Shown: piece after piece, positions 1 through 7,291 of the stretch
Layout of the letters: the number at the start of each line of letters is the position of its first letter
Position numbering within the stretch: the first letter of the stretch is position 1
Assembly (NCBI GenBank): GCA_045657945.1
Contig: JAZOUB010000015.1
Span: 186,001-250,000, forward strand
Direction: 5' to 3'
Length of the DNA: 64,000 bases
Source: HGM04593 sp045657945
GTDB taxonomy: Bacteria; Bacteroidota; Bacteroidia; Bacteroidales; Bacteroidaceae
Made by a program: the position numbers and the translations under genes
Notes under the pieces: generated by a model
What the model was told of the DNA's origin: nothing
The model's input: the letters and a program-made list of their open reading frames with translations, nothing else
Databases searched by the model: none

Positions 1-255
1 CACGTCTATCCTAACCCTGTGAGAGCGGACTACAGCGGAAATATATCAATCATTGGACTCACACACGACTGTAACGTAAAAATCGTCGATGCGGCGGGTT
101 ATTTGATGAATGAGGGTTATTCAAACGGTGGCCAATATACATGGAACGGACGTAACATGCGTGGAGAAAAAGTTGCAAGCGGTGTATATTATGTACTCAC
201 ATACGACAGTAACGGCAAGGAGGGCGTGGCAACCAAAATCCTTGTCACAAGATAA
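1..255 (+). CDS. C-terminal fragment of a T9SS-secreted protein, PorZ-like (5' end outside window)
   Basis: The reading frame is open from base 1 and ends at a TAA at 253-255, so the gene starts left of the window. The visible 84 residues begin HVYPNPV and end with SGVYYV and TKILVTR. This is the layout of a type IX secretion type A sorting domain: a YPNP motif, a beta-sandwich, then G-V-Y followed by a final beta strand. The variant with KIVDAAGYL, SNGGQYTWNGRN and ASGVYYV is close to what I remember of the C-terminus of PorZ, the attachment-complex component of T9SS that carries a beta-propeller. The propeller lies outside the window, so PorZ is an inference. The T9SS domain call is firm. 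The next gene is convergent, 10 bp away. Confidence 0.8.
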   Translation, partial: HVYPNPVRADYSGNISIIGLTHDCNVKIVDAAGYLMNEGYSNGGQYTWNGRNMRGEKVASGVYYVLTYDSNGKEGVATKILVTR

Positions 256-265
256 ACTACTGAAT

Positions 266-1444
266 TTACTTGGCTGACTTCAATTCTATCACGGTAATCT
301 CCGGTCTTACACCAACACGTGCAAGATAACCCACACATCCAATACCATCATTTATATAAAGATAGCCCTTATCCCTTTTATACAGTCCAGACCACTCGTC
401 ATACATGAGTTGTGCAGGGGAAAATGAACATATCTTTATCTGCATGGCATGTATATGACCTGAGAGGGTTAAATCACTATATCCACCATCACAGATAGCA
501 TGCCACAACTGTGGTAAATGTGAAATTGTAATATTAAATACAGAATCGGGGACATTGTTATAAATACTATCAAGATCTACACATTTGATAGCATCCATTG
601 AATGTTTGTACTCAAGTAATTTTTCATTATAGTCAATACCTGTTATAGCTATTGAATCATTGCCTCTGCAGATATAAACAGTACTATCCCTAAGGACACA
701 CCAACCGGCACTCTCCATTTTATCTACCAGACCAGCTATATTAGCCTCTCTTTTCGTTTTATTTGAGTTTTTAATATAAGCTCCGGTATCATGGTTACCA
801 AGTACCATAAAAACGCCGTCACGGGCTTTTATACAAGAAAGTTCATCTATTACCGACTGTGATATTTCAGAATTGTGTACATTGATTATATCGCCACCGA
901 ACAGTACAATATCAGCATTAATATCATTTATAATCCCGACAATCTCTTCAATCTCATCATCTGAGTCTATCATGGAGCCTGTATGTATATCAGATATGAA
1001 CACCAACTTATATCCATTAAAGATATCGGGGAGATTCTCATATATTATTCTTTCGCGTTTTACCTGGTAATCTGTACGGGTAATGAATACTGCATACAGA
1101 AGAGTCAACAGAACTAGAGATGCAACACCAGTACCGATCCACATCCAGTATTTCTTTTTTGTAGGCAACCAGAATAGATAGAATATAAGTCGCGGAATAG
1201 ATAGTATAAGATAGGTTGTCAGGAATATCATTGAAATCTTCATCATGTACGCGCAGTTGCTTTCATCTATAATGAAGTACATGAATATAGGTGTAAGCAG
1301 AATCATGAGGTATGACAATCCTACTATCGACAAGAAAGTATACTTCACAGCCTTATGTAAAGAGTAGCTCTCTATTCGGCGGTAAGCCTTGTAATCGAGA
1401 TAGATTACAAGCAATGCCAAGAGTATTGTGATTATGATTGTCAT
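266..1444 (-). CDS. Membrane-anchored calcineurin-like metallophosphoesterase
   Basis: The 392-residue product has hydrophobic helices over roughly the first 125 residues, followed by a metallophosphoesterase domain. Metal-binding signatures are in order: ISDIHTGS, FGGDIIN, LGNHD, then ISHLPQ and LSGHIHAMQ. These are the GD/GNHD/GHxH motifs of the calcineurin-like fold with a di-metal centre. Bacterial proteins of this YkuE/YaeI-like type hydrolyse phosphoesters, in some cases on lipids, with the catalytic domain outside or at the membrane. The substrate here is unknown. The ATG at 1444 is the first in frame and precedes the first membrane helix. Its promoter must lie in the 518-bp AT-rich gap to the right. 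The gene is monocistronic. Confidence 0.85.
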   Translation of the reverse strand: MTIIITILLALLVIYLDYKAYRRIESYSLHKAVKYTFLSIVGLSYLMILLTPIFMYFIIDESNCAYMMKISMIFLTTYLILSIPRLIFYLFWLPTKKKYWMWIGTGVASLVLLTLLYAVFITRTDYQVKRERIIYENLPDIFNGYKLVFISDIHTGSMIDSDDEIEEIVGIINDINADIVLFGGDIINVHNSEISQSVIDELSCIKARDGVFMVLGNHDTGAYIKNSNKTKREANIAGLVDKMESAGWCVLRDSTVYICRGNDSIAITGIDYNEKLLEYKHSMDAIKCVDLDSIYNNVPDSVFNITISHLPQLWHAICDGGYSDLTLSGHIHAMQIKICSFSPAQLMYDEWSGLYKRDKGYLYINDGIGCVGYLARVGVRPEITVIELKSAK

Positions 1445-1489
1445 GATATATCCTTGTTTTTAATATGTTTTTAACTTATCACCCATTTC

Positions 1490-1912
1490 AACCGATTTTA
1501 TATATTATATATCCTTCTTTAAAAATAAAAAAAGATAAAAACAACAATAAATCCTGTTGATAGTGTAGAGAAAAAATGTCAATAAAACTTGTTTTTGAAG
1601 TTATCAGTTTGAAACAGATAGATATCAACAGTTATTAAATATATCAACACTTTGTTTTATAATGAATTATATACTGTTATAAACAATCTGTACAACACTG
1701 TTTGTATTGATAAAATATGTTTGTTTACCTGTTGAAAAGTGTTGATATCATGCTTGAAAAATAGTGTTAAAAAAGTGGCAGAATTATTTGGAATTCTAAC
1801 AACCAATCCGGCTTATTCTTTTGCTCCGAAAAACAAAATTGAAATGACACTTTTTTTAATTGATTTTTCCAACAGTTTTCAACAGGATATTAACATCTTC
1901 CTGTTAATATAA
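1490..1912. other. AT-rich gap with clustered DnaA-box-like motifs, candidate replication origin
   Basis: The 518-bp gap 1445-1962 has no gene. It opens with a very AT-rich stretch (about 1499-1550). It then holds repeated copies of a nine- or ten-base motif close to WTWTCAACAS: 1553-1562 (minus), 1622-1631 (plus), 1641-1650 (plus), 1729-1739 (minus), 1739-1748 (minus), and 1864-1886 (two tandem plus copies). A related ATTAACAG-type element lies near 1898-1908. The motif differs from the canonical DnaA box TTATCCACA mainly at one internal base (C to A). A DNA-unwinding-type stretch beside clustered boxes in both orientations is origin-like. No dnaA gene is nearby, which is common in Bacteroidota. 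A regulatory region for another protein is the alternative. Confidence 0.4.
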
Positions 1913-1962
1913 AGAGGGTAGCCAAAAAGATATTGGCCCCCTCCTTATATTACAAATTATTA

Positions 1963-3156
1963 TCAAGCGAGCTTTGCAAGCGCTTCCTTGATGCGGCGTA
2001 TAGCCTCTACAATATTCTCGTCGCTTGTTGCGTAACTCATTCTGAAGCATTCAGGTGCACCGAATGATGTTCCACCCACAGCAGCGACATGAGCCTCGGT
2101 AAGGAGATACATTGCAAGGTCATCACTGTTGTTGATAACTGTTCCGTTATAGCTCTTTCCATAGAATGAACTACATTTTGGGAACAGGTAGAATGCACCC
2201 TCGGGAACATTCACCTCAAGTCCAGGAATCTCCTTTGCGAGCTTTACAATAAGGTCGCGACGACGCTGGAAAGCCTTGCGCATCTCTTCAACAGGTTCCT
2301 GTGAGCCTGTATAAGCCTCAAGTGATGCAATCTGTGATACAGAGCAAGGTCCGCTGGTATATTGTCCCTGGAGTTTGTTACAACCCTTTACAATCCACTC
2401 GGCAGCGGCAAGGTAACCGATACGCCATCCTGTCATTGCGTATGCCTTTGAAACACCGTTGATAATGATTACTCTGTCTCTAATCTCCTCGAACTGAGCG
2501 ATGCTCTCGTGTTTGCCAACATAGCTGATGTGCTCATAGATTTCATCGGCAACAACAAACACCTCGGGGTGTTTTGCAAGTACATCGGCAAGTCCTTTGA
2601 GTTCATCTTTAGTGTAAACAGAACCTGTGGGGTTTGATGGAGAGCAAAGAATGAGCATCTTTGTCTTTGGAGTGATAGCCTCCTCAAGCTGCTGTGCTGT
2701 GATTTTGAAGTTCTGCTCTATTCCTGCGCTCACGATTACAGGAGTACCATCGGCAAGCTTTACCATATCGGGGTAGCTCACCCAGTATGGTGCAGGTACA
2801 ATAACCTCGTCACCTGGGTTCACAAGTGCCATAATGGCATTGCATACGGCCTGCTTTGCACCGTTTGATACAGAAATCTGTGCCTCGGTGAATTCAAGTC
2901 CGTTCTCGTTCTTCAGTTTTGCCACAATTGCTTTACGCAATGAAGGATAACCAGGAACAGGTGAATAGCGTGACCAGTTGTCATCAATAGCCTGTTTTGC
3001 AGCAGTCTTAATGGCATCGGGAGTGTTGAAGTCGGGTTCACCAACGCTCATATTGATTACATCTACGCCCTGTGCTTTCAACTCCTGGCTTTTCTGTGAC
3101 ATTGCCAGTGTTGCCGATGGCGCCAATCGGTTTACGCGATCTGATAATTTGTTCAT
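1963..3156 (-). CDS. aspC: Class I/II pyridoxal-phosphate aminotransferase, probable aspartate aminotransferase
   Basis: The 397-residue protein is a fold-type I aminotransferase that would interconvert aspartate and oxaloacetate with 2-oxoglutarate/glutamate in the cytoplasm. Motifs include NMSVGEPDF near the N-terminus, SNGAKQA (phosphate binding), CSPSNPTG (Asn contacting the cofactor), VVADEIYEH (Asp to the pyridine nitrogen) and VSKAYAMTGWRIGY with the Schiff-base lysine at residue 237. Length and motifs fit the Ib subgroup (AspB/AspC of Bacillus and Thermus type). It follows ribBA by 18 bp on the same strand and is probably the last gene of the lptF-ribBA-aspC unit. Exact amino-acid preference cannot be read from sequence. 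Confidence 0.9.
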   Translation of the reverse strand: MNKLSDRVNRLAPSATLAMSQKSQELKAQGVDVINMSVGEPDFNTPDAIKTAAKQAIDDNWSRYSPVPGYPSLRKAIVAKLKNENGLEFTEAQISVSNGAKQAVCNAIMALVNPGDEVIVPAPYWVSYPDMVKLADGTPVIVSAGIEQNFKITAQQLEEAITPKTKMLILCSPSNPTGSVYTKDELKGLADVLAKHPEVFVVADEIYEHISYVGKHESIAQFEEIRDRVIIINGVSKAYAMTGWRIGYLAAAEWIVKGCNKLQGQYTSGPCSVSQIASLEAYTGSQEPVEEMRKAFQRRRDLIVKLAKEIPGLEVNVPEGAFYLFPKCSSFYGKSYNGTVINNSDDLAMYLLTEAHVAAVGGTSFGAPECFRMSYATSDENIVEAIRRIKEALAKLA

Positions 3157-3174
3157 ACTTTGTATTATTGTTAG

Positions 3175-4398
3175 TTATTCTTTATTCTCGTTGAAATGTA
3201 ATGTGTGTCCCATGCGTTCAGCCTTGGTATGCAGGTAGCGTGAGTTATAACTGTTGGGTTCAATCTCAATACCCACAATTTCGGTTATGGTGAGTCCATA
3301 ACTCTCAAGTCCAATACGTTTTACCGGGTTGTTGGTTATGAGGCGCATGTTGTGTACTCCAACCTTGCGCAGAATCTCGGCACCAACGCCGTAATCCCTC
3401 TCATCAGCCTTGAATCCAAGACAAAGGTTTGCATCAACAGTGTCCATTCCCTCTTCCTGTAGCTTATATGCACGCATCTTGTTCATGAGTCCAATGCCAC
3501 GTCCTTCCTGGTTCAGATATACAATTACACCCTTACCAGTCTTGTCAATCAGTTTCATAGCCTCGTGCAACTGTGAACCGCAATCGCAGCGCTGAGAACC
3601 GAATATGTCACCGGTCATACATGATGAGTGTACCCTTACAAGTACCGGTTCATTCTCCTCCCACTCACCTTTAATAAGTGCAATATGCTCAAGTCCGTTA
3701 GACTTCTGGCGGAATGGTATAAGACGGAAATGTCCGAATTCGGTAGGCATATCAACCTCTTCTCCTTTCTCAACAATAGAATCCTGTTTGAGCCTGAACT
3801 CTATCAGGTCTTTTATTGAAATTATCTTCAGGTTATGCTGTTTTGCAATTTCCACCAACTGTGGCATGCGTGCCATTGTACCATCCTCGTTCATAATCTC
3901 AATCAATGCAGCAGCGGGGTAGAGACCTGCAAGGCGTGCTAGGTCAATACTTGCTTCAGTGTGTCCTGCACGGCGCAATACACCATTATCTTGGGCATAT
4001 AATGGGTTGATATGTCCAGGGCGTGCAAATGTTTCAGGCTTGCTGTCAGGGTCTGCAAGAGCCTTTATTGTTGCGGCACGGTCTGTGGCAGAAACACCGG
4101 TAGAACACCCTTCTACCTTGTCTATTGTGACTGTGAATGGAGTTCCAAGCAGGCTGGTATTTGAACTGACTTGTGGAGCGAGGTCAAGTTCCTTGCAGCG
4201 TGACATTGTTATTGGAGCACAAAGTACTCCACGTCCATTCTTAAGCATGAAGTTAACAGCTTCAGGTGTTATTTTCTCGGCTGCTATAATAAAATCGCCC
4301 TCATTCTCTCGGTCTTCGTCATCAACAACTATAAGGAATTTACCGTTTCTGAAATCCTCAAGTGCCTCTTCAATTGTATTTAATTTAAAGTCCTTCAT
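3175..4398 (-). CDS. ribBA: Bifunctional 3,4-dihydroxy-2-butanone-4-phosphate synthase / GTP cyclohydrolase II
   Basis: Residues 1 to about 200 form the RibB domain, which makes dihydroxybutanone phosphate from ribulose 5-phosphate. Acidic motifs DDEDRENEGD and the HTEASIDLARLAG signature are present. Residues from about 208 onward form the RibA domain, GTP cyclohydrolase II, with zinc ligands in SSCMTGDIFGSQRCDCG and the catalytic region LNQEGRGIGL. Both feed riboflavin synthesis. The 407-residue length is normal for the fusion. The start ATG overlaps the end of the upstream permease gene by 4 bp, so the two are translationally linked. I found no FMN riboswitch in front of this gene; it sits inside an operon. 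Confidence 0.96.
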   Translation of the reverse strand: MKDFKLNTIEEALEDFRNGKFLIVVDDEDRENEGDFIIAAEKITPEAVNFMLKNGRGVLCAPITMSRCKELDLAPQVSSNTSLLGTPFTVTIDKVEGCSTGVSATDRAATIKALADPDSKPETFARPGHINPLYAQDNGVLRRAGHTEASIDLARLAGLYPAAALIEIMNEDGTMARMPQLVEIAKQHNLKIISIKDLIEFRLKQDSIVEKGEEVDMPTEFGHFRLIPFRQKSNGLEHIALIKGEWEENEPVLVRVHSSCMTGDIFGSQRCDCGSQLHEAMKLIDKTGKGVIVYLNQEGRGIGLMNKMRAYKLQEEGMDTVDANLCLGFKADERDYGVGAEILRKVGVHNMRLITNNPVKRIGLESYGLTITEIVGIEIEPNSYNSRYLHTKAERMGHTLHFNENKE

Positions 4399-6323
4399 TT
4401 ATTTAAGTTTATTAGTTTTTCTTTTTTAATAATCTGGTTTATCTCTTTAATTCTTACTTCAACTTTTGTAAGGTCAATATATAATTTTATTCTGAATCTT
4501 ACTGAACGCAGATAAACGAATATATTGAATGGTGAAGTTATTAACAATATAATATTTATAAGCCTGTATTTGAAAGGCGATGATATAGCCTTTGGCATCA
4601 ATATCGGTATTTCGTTCAAATGTAGTATGATTTTTCTGCTTCGGCTCTGGCTTAGTTGTTCTATTTTTTTCTCAAGCCTTTCATTTAAATTTATGAGTGT
4701 ATCATCTTTTTCATTAAAAAAAACTTTCTGCAATGTTGGAAGCCTTTTCAGTTTATTCCTCATTTTATACAAACGTATGTCGCGGTATATCTCTTTTAAT
4801 TCCGCATAACAATTATTATAATCGGGATTGTCAATTACAATCTCCTTTAGTGGAATATTTCTTTTTTCAGTAATTGCAAATAATCTTTTGAAAAACTCCT
4901 TTATTGCATCGTTCTTTAGAATACCGGAATCTTTGTTTGCCTGGTAGGTAAAGAATATACTCATTGGCAGCAACACCATTGTACTTAACCATGCGCCGAA
5001 CCAAATTTTCCATTCACCCTCACTTGCCATCTTTGAACCAGATGTATCAAAGATGTAATAAAGGATAAATGTTGCTACAGAAATAATTACAGGATAACCC
5101 AAGCCTCCCTTTCTGACTATTGATCCAAGTGGTGCGCCAATCAGTAGGAATATTACACAACCTAATGAAAGTGTTATCTTTTCCCACCATGATATTTTAT
5201 GCTTGTTAAGGTCCTTTTCAAGCTGGTATAAAATTTTGTTATTTATATCATATGTGTTTTTCAGTGTGCTTACCTCATTTAATGCACCAGCCCATATAAC
5301 CTTCTTTTTATCTTGTGATATGACATTGTATATACTGTCAATGTCAATGCTGTATATAGCTTCCTTTTCCATCAGTGTAGAGTCTGATGTATTTAACTCA
5401 ATCTTGTCACTGTAGTGATTGTTACGTCTAAGATGCAAAAGGTTACTTCTTGCAATACTGTCATTGTTTTTATTGAGTGAGTTAATTGCTATTTTCAACT
5501 CCCTCATATCCTTTCCGTCAGGTTTTGTTTTAAGAAATTCAGCGTTTTTTAGTTCAAATCCCCCCTCAGTCTCAATAATAACATCTTTTTTCGCGAATGT
5601 TTCGCGTCGGTATTGTGTACTTTTTTTGTTTGTATTCTGATTTTCAAGGTTAGAGAATTGCTCTCCTGAATACATTGTCAATATCATGTGTTTTTCGTCG
5701 GCAGTGTTTTTCATTATAGCCGAGTCGCATACAAGTATATTGGCTTTCTCAAAGCCTGCCGACATATCATAAATAGTCACATCATAAAGAACTCCGGTTT
5801 CCTTGTCCTTATGATTCACATATATGTTATATCCGTTGATTTTATTATAGAATATTTTTTCAGGAATGTCGCTTTCCGGTGCTGTTTGTTTGATTGAATA
5901 CATCATTTCCATAAGCTTCTTTTGCGACATTGGTGCTATAAAATTCTGGAAGCAGAATGAAACACACCCAAAAAAGAAACAGCATACAATCAATGGTGAT
6001 ATTGTTCTGATAAGCGGAATACCGGCCGACTTTATCGCAAGCAATTCGAGTTTCTCGCCCAAATTACCGAATGTCATCAGTGCGGCAAGCAATATGGCCA
6101 GCGGAAGCGCCTTTGAAATAAGCGAAACGGAACCAAGAAGGAAAAACTGTGCAACAACAGAAAGGTCAAGTCCCTTATCCACGAATTCATCAATCCATTT
6201 CCACATCAACTGGATGATGAAGATAAAGAGACAGATGAAAAAGGTAGCCATCAAATTCTTTAAAAAGGCTTTTATAATGAAGCGGTCCAGCTTTTTTATG
6301 TAATAAAACCTTGGGAATTTCAT
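4395..6323 (-). CDS. LptF/LptG-family lipopolysaccharide export permease with a C-terminal extension
   Basis: The 642-residue product is a YjgP/YjgQ-family permease, the membrane subunit of the ABC machine that extracts LPS from the inner membrane. N-terminal helices (about residues 15-120) include the family pattern LDRFIIKAFLKN and the segment around FGNLGEKLELLAIKSAG. A periplasmic beta-rich domain follows (about 130-370), then further helices (about 375-470). E. coli LptF and LptG are about 360 residues. Here roughly 160 extra residues follow the last canonical helix, charged and coiled-coil-like, with one more hydrophobic stretch near 590-608. It precedes ribBA with a 4-bp overlap. Which of LptF or LptG it corresponds to cannot be decided. 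Confidence 0.85.
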   Translation of the reverse strand: MKFPRFYYIKKLDRFIIKAFLKNLMATFFICLFIFIIQLMWKWIDEFVDKGLDLSVVAQFFLLGSVSLISKALPLAILLAALMTFGNLGEKLELLAIKSAGIPLIRTISPLIVCCFFFGCVSFCFQNFIAPMSQKKLMEMMYSIKQTAPESDIPEKIFYNKINGYNIYVNHKDKETGVLYDVTIYDMSAGFEKANILVCDSAIMKNTADEKHMILTMYSGEQFSNLENQNTNKKSTQYRRETFAKKDVIIETEGGFELKNAEFLKTKPDGKDMRELKIAINSLNKNNDSIARSNLLHLRRNNHYSDKIELNTSDSTLMEKEAIYSIDIDSIYNVISQDKKKVIWAGALNEVSTLKNTYDINNKILYQLEKDLNKHKISWWEKITLSLGCVIFLLIGAPLGSIVRKGGLGYPVIISVATFILYYIFDTSGSKMASEGEWKIWFGAWLSTMVLLPMSIFFTYQANKDSGILKNDAIKEFFKRLFAITEKRNIPLKEIVIDNPDYNNCYAELKEIYRDIRLYKMRNKLKRLPTLQKVFFNEKDDTLINLNERLEKKIEQLSQSRSRKIILHLNEIPILMPKAISSPFKYRLINIILLITSPFNIFVYLRSVRFRIKLYIDLTKVEVRIKEINQIIKKEKLINLNK

Positions 6324-6388
6324 ATTTATACCACGATGCTACCTTTATACTTTTGGTTCATTTATACATTAAGCACAGAAGAACAGTG

Positions 6389-6428
6389 CCATTGTAAACA
6401 ATGGACAATTGTTCCCTGTGCAAATTTA
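6389..6428 (-). promoter_or_regulatory. Probable promoter of the lptF-ribBA-aspC unit with overlapping palindromes
   Basis: On the minus strand 6421-6428 reads TAAATTTG, a good match to the Bacteroidota -7 element TAnnTTTG. Transcription would start near 6414, giving a leader of about 90 nt before the permease ATG at 6323. Directly over the expected start site lie two overlapping inverted repeats: CCATTGTAAACAATGG (6389-6404, perfect 6-bp arms) and GGACAATTGTTCC (6403-6415, one mismatch). Their placement fits an operator. No clear -33 TTTG is present. Confidence 0.5.
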
Positions 6429-6474
6429 GCATAAAAAGTGAGAATTTTATCTATAGATAAAAAAAAACTCACCA

Positions 6475-6855
6475 TTACATACCCGATTGTCTTCTCAAAT
6501 TTTCGATTTGTGAATTCCACAACTCCTTTTGGTCCTCCGTTTCACCTTTATCGGCAAAATCAGTGACTTCGAGCGTGTTCTCGCGTGTGAGCTCGTTGTA
6601 TGAAATTCTCATCTCGAAGTAGGTGTTTGGTGATTCATCTTCCCACCTGAACTTAACATACACACCGTTTCTCTGTGCCACAAGATGTGCAACCCTCTTC
6701 TCGGTCTTTCCCCAATAAAAAGTAAATGTACGGTCAAAACTCTCGACTCTGTCGGCAAACCATGGTGAAAGGCCGGCTGCTGTTCCAATATGTTTCCATA
6801 TCATGACAGCGCTTCCTTTAAGAGTGTATTCAAGAAAAATCTTTTCTTTAGTCAT
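6475..6855 (-). CDS. START-like (AHSA1/SRPBCC fold) domain protein
   Basis: The 126-residue cytoplasmic protein begins with LEYTLKGSAVMIWKHIGTAAGLSPWFADRV, typical of SRPBCC/AHSA1-type helix-grip proteins. It continues with alternating beta strands (TFTFYWGKTEKRVAHLV, VYVKFRWEDE, YFEMRISYNEL) and a C-terminal helix. Such proteins bind hydrophobic ligands or partner proteins; the ligand here is unknown. It lies upstream of the lptF operon on the same strand, with a 151-bp gap holding that operon's promoter, so it is probably transcribed separately. Bacteroidota genomes often carry this small gene next to lptF/ribBA, from memory. Confidence 0.75.
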   Translation of the reverse strand: MTKEKIFLEYTLKGSAVMIWKHIGTAAGLSPWFADRVESFDRTFTFYWGKTEKRVAHLVAQRNGVYVKFRWEDESPNTYFEMRISYNELTRENTLEVTDFADKGETEDQKELWNSQIENLRRQSGM

Positions 6856-7017
6856 TATAACTTAATATTATAGGTTGTATATCTTCCGCAATTTAGGAAA
6901 TAAAAATAACAAATCCAATTTTATACATCTATTTGTGTCCTTTTTTAAAATTTGTTATGTTTTTTCATGATGAAAACAAAATAACAGAAAGTTTTTTTGC
7001 CGAAAATTGTGAAAAAA

Positions 7018-7049
7018 TTTGCCAATTCAAAAATATAGACATATCTTTG
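7018..7049 (+). promoter_or_regulatory. Promoter of the CAT tRNA gene
   Basis: TTTG at 7018-7021 and TATCTTTG at 7042-7049, separated by 20 bp, match the Bacteroidota -33/-7 consensus closely. The predicted start near 7056 is about 10 nt upstream of the mature tRNA 5' end at 7067. The gap between the START-like gene and this promoter (6856-7017) shows nothing else recognisable. Confidence 0.85.
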
Positions 7050-7066
7050 CACCGCAAAAACGCAAT

Positions 7067-7140
7067 GGCGAGATAGCTCAGCTGGTTAGAGCGCATGATT
7101 CATAATCATGAGGTCCCCGGTTCAATCCCGGGTCTCGCTA
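7067..7140 (+). tRNA. tRNA-Met (anticodon CAT)
   Basis: The 74-nt gene folds as a standard cloverleaf. The acceptor GGCGAGA pairs with TCTCGCT (G1 with U72 as a wobble pair), then U8-A9, D-stem GCTC/GAGC, anticodon stem CATGA/TCATG with loop TTCATAA, and T-stem CCCGG/CCGGG with TTCAATC. The discriminator is A73 and CCA is not encoded. The three G:C pairs of an initiator anticodon stem are absent, so it is not tRNA-fMet. An elongator Met tRNA is most likely; an isoleucine tRNA with lysidine-modified CAT cannot be excluded. Confidence 0.9.
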
Positions 7141-7144
7141 CTGA

Positions 7145-7179
7145 AACGGAGAAAGTTGAAAGACTCTCTCCGTTTTTTG
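7145..7179 (+). terminator. Terminator after the CAT tRNA
   Basis: AACGGAGA pairs with the complementary TCTCCGTT around a short loop and is followed by a run of T residues (7173-7178). It starts 4 bp after the tRNA. Confidence 0.8.
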
Positions 7180-7219
7180 TTTTATCACCCGTTTTATCCA
7201 GGTTACCAATATATAAAAA

Positions 7220-7246
7220 GTAAACACCCTCGATGAGGGTGTTTAC
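7220..7246 (-). terminator. Terminator of the MelB-type symporter gene
   Basis: The perfect 10-bp stem GTAAACACCC/GGGTGTTTAC has a 7-nt loop. On the minus strand it is followed by CTTTTTATAT. It sits 45 bp beyond the stop codon of the gene ending at 7292. Confidence 0.8.
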
Positions 7247-7291
7247 TTTGAAAGGGACTTTTGAGTCACTCCCATTATTTTGAGTGTAATT

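Noticed and set aside
4399..4520. FMN riboswitch before ribBA
   Set aside because: ribBA overlaps the upstream gene by 4 bp and there is no untranslated space or conserved RFN sequence.
7067..7140. Initiator tRNA-fMet
   Set aside because: The anticodon stem lacks the three consecutive G:C pairs of initiator tRNAs.
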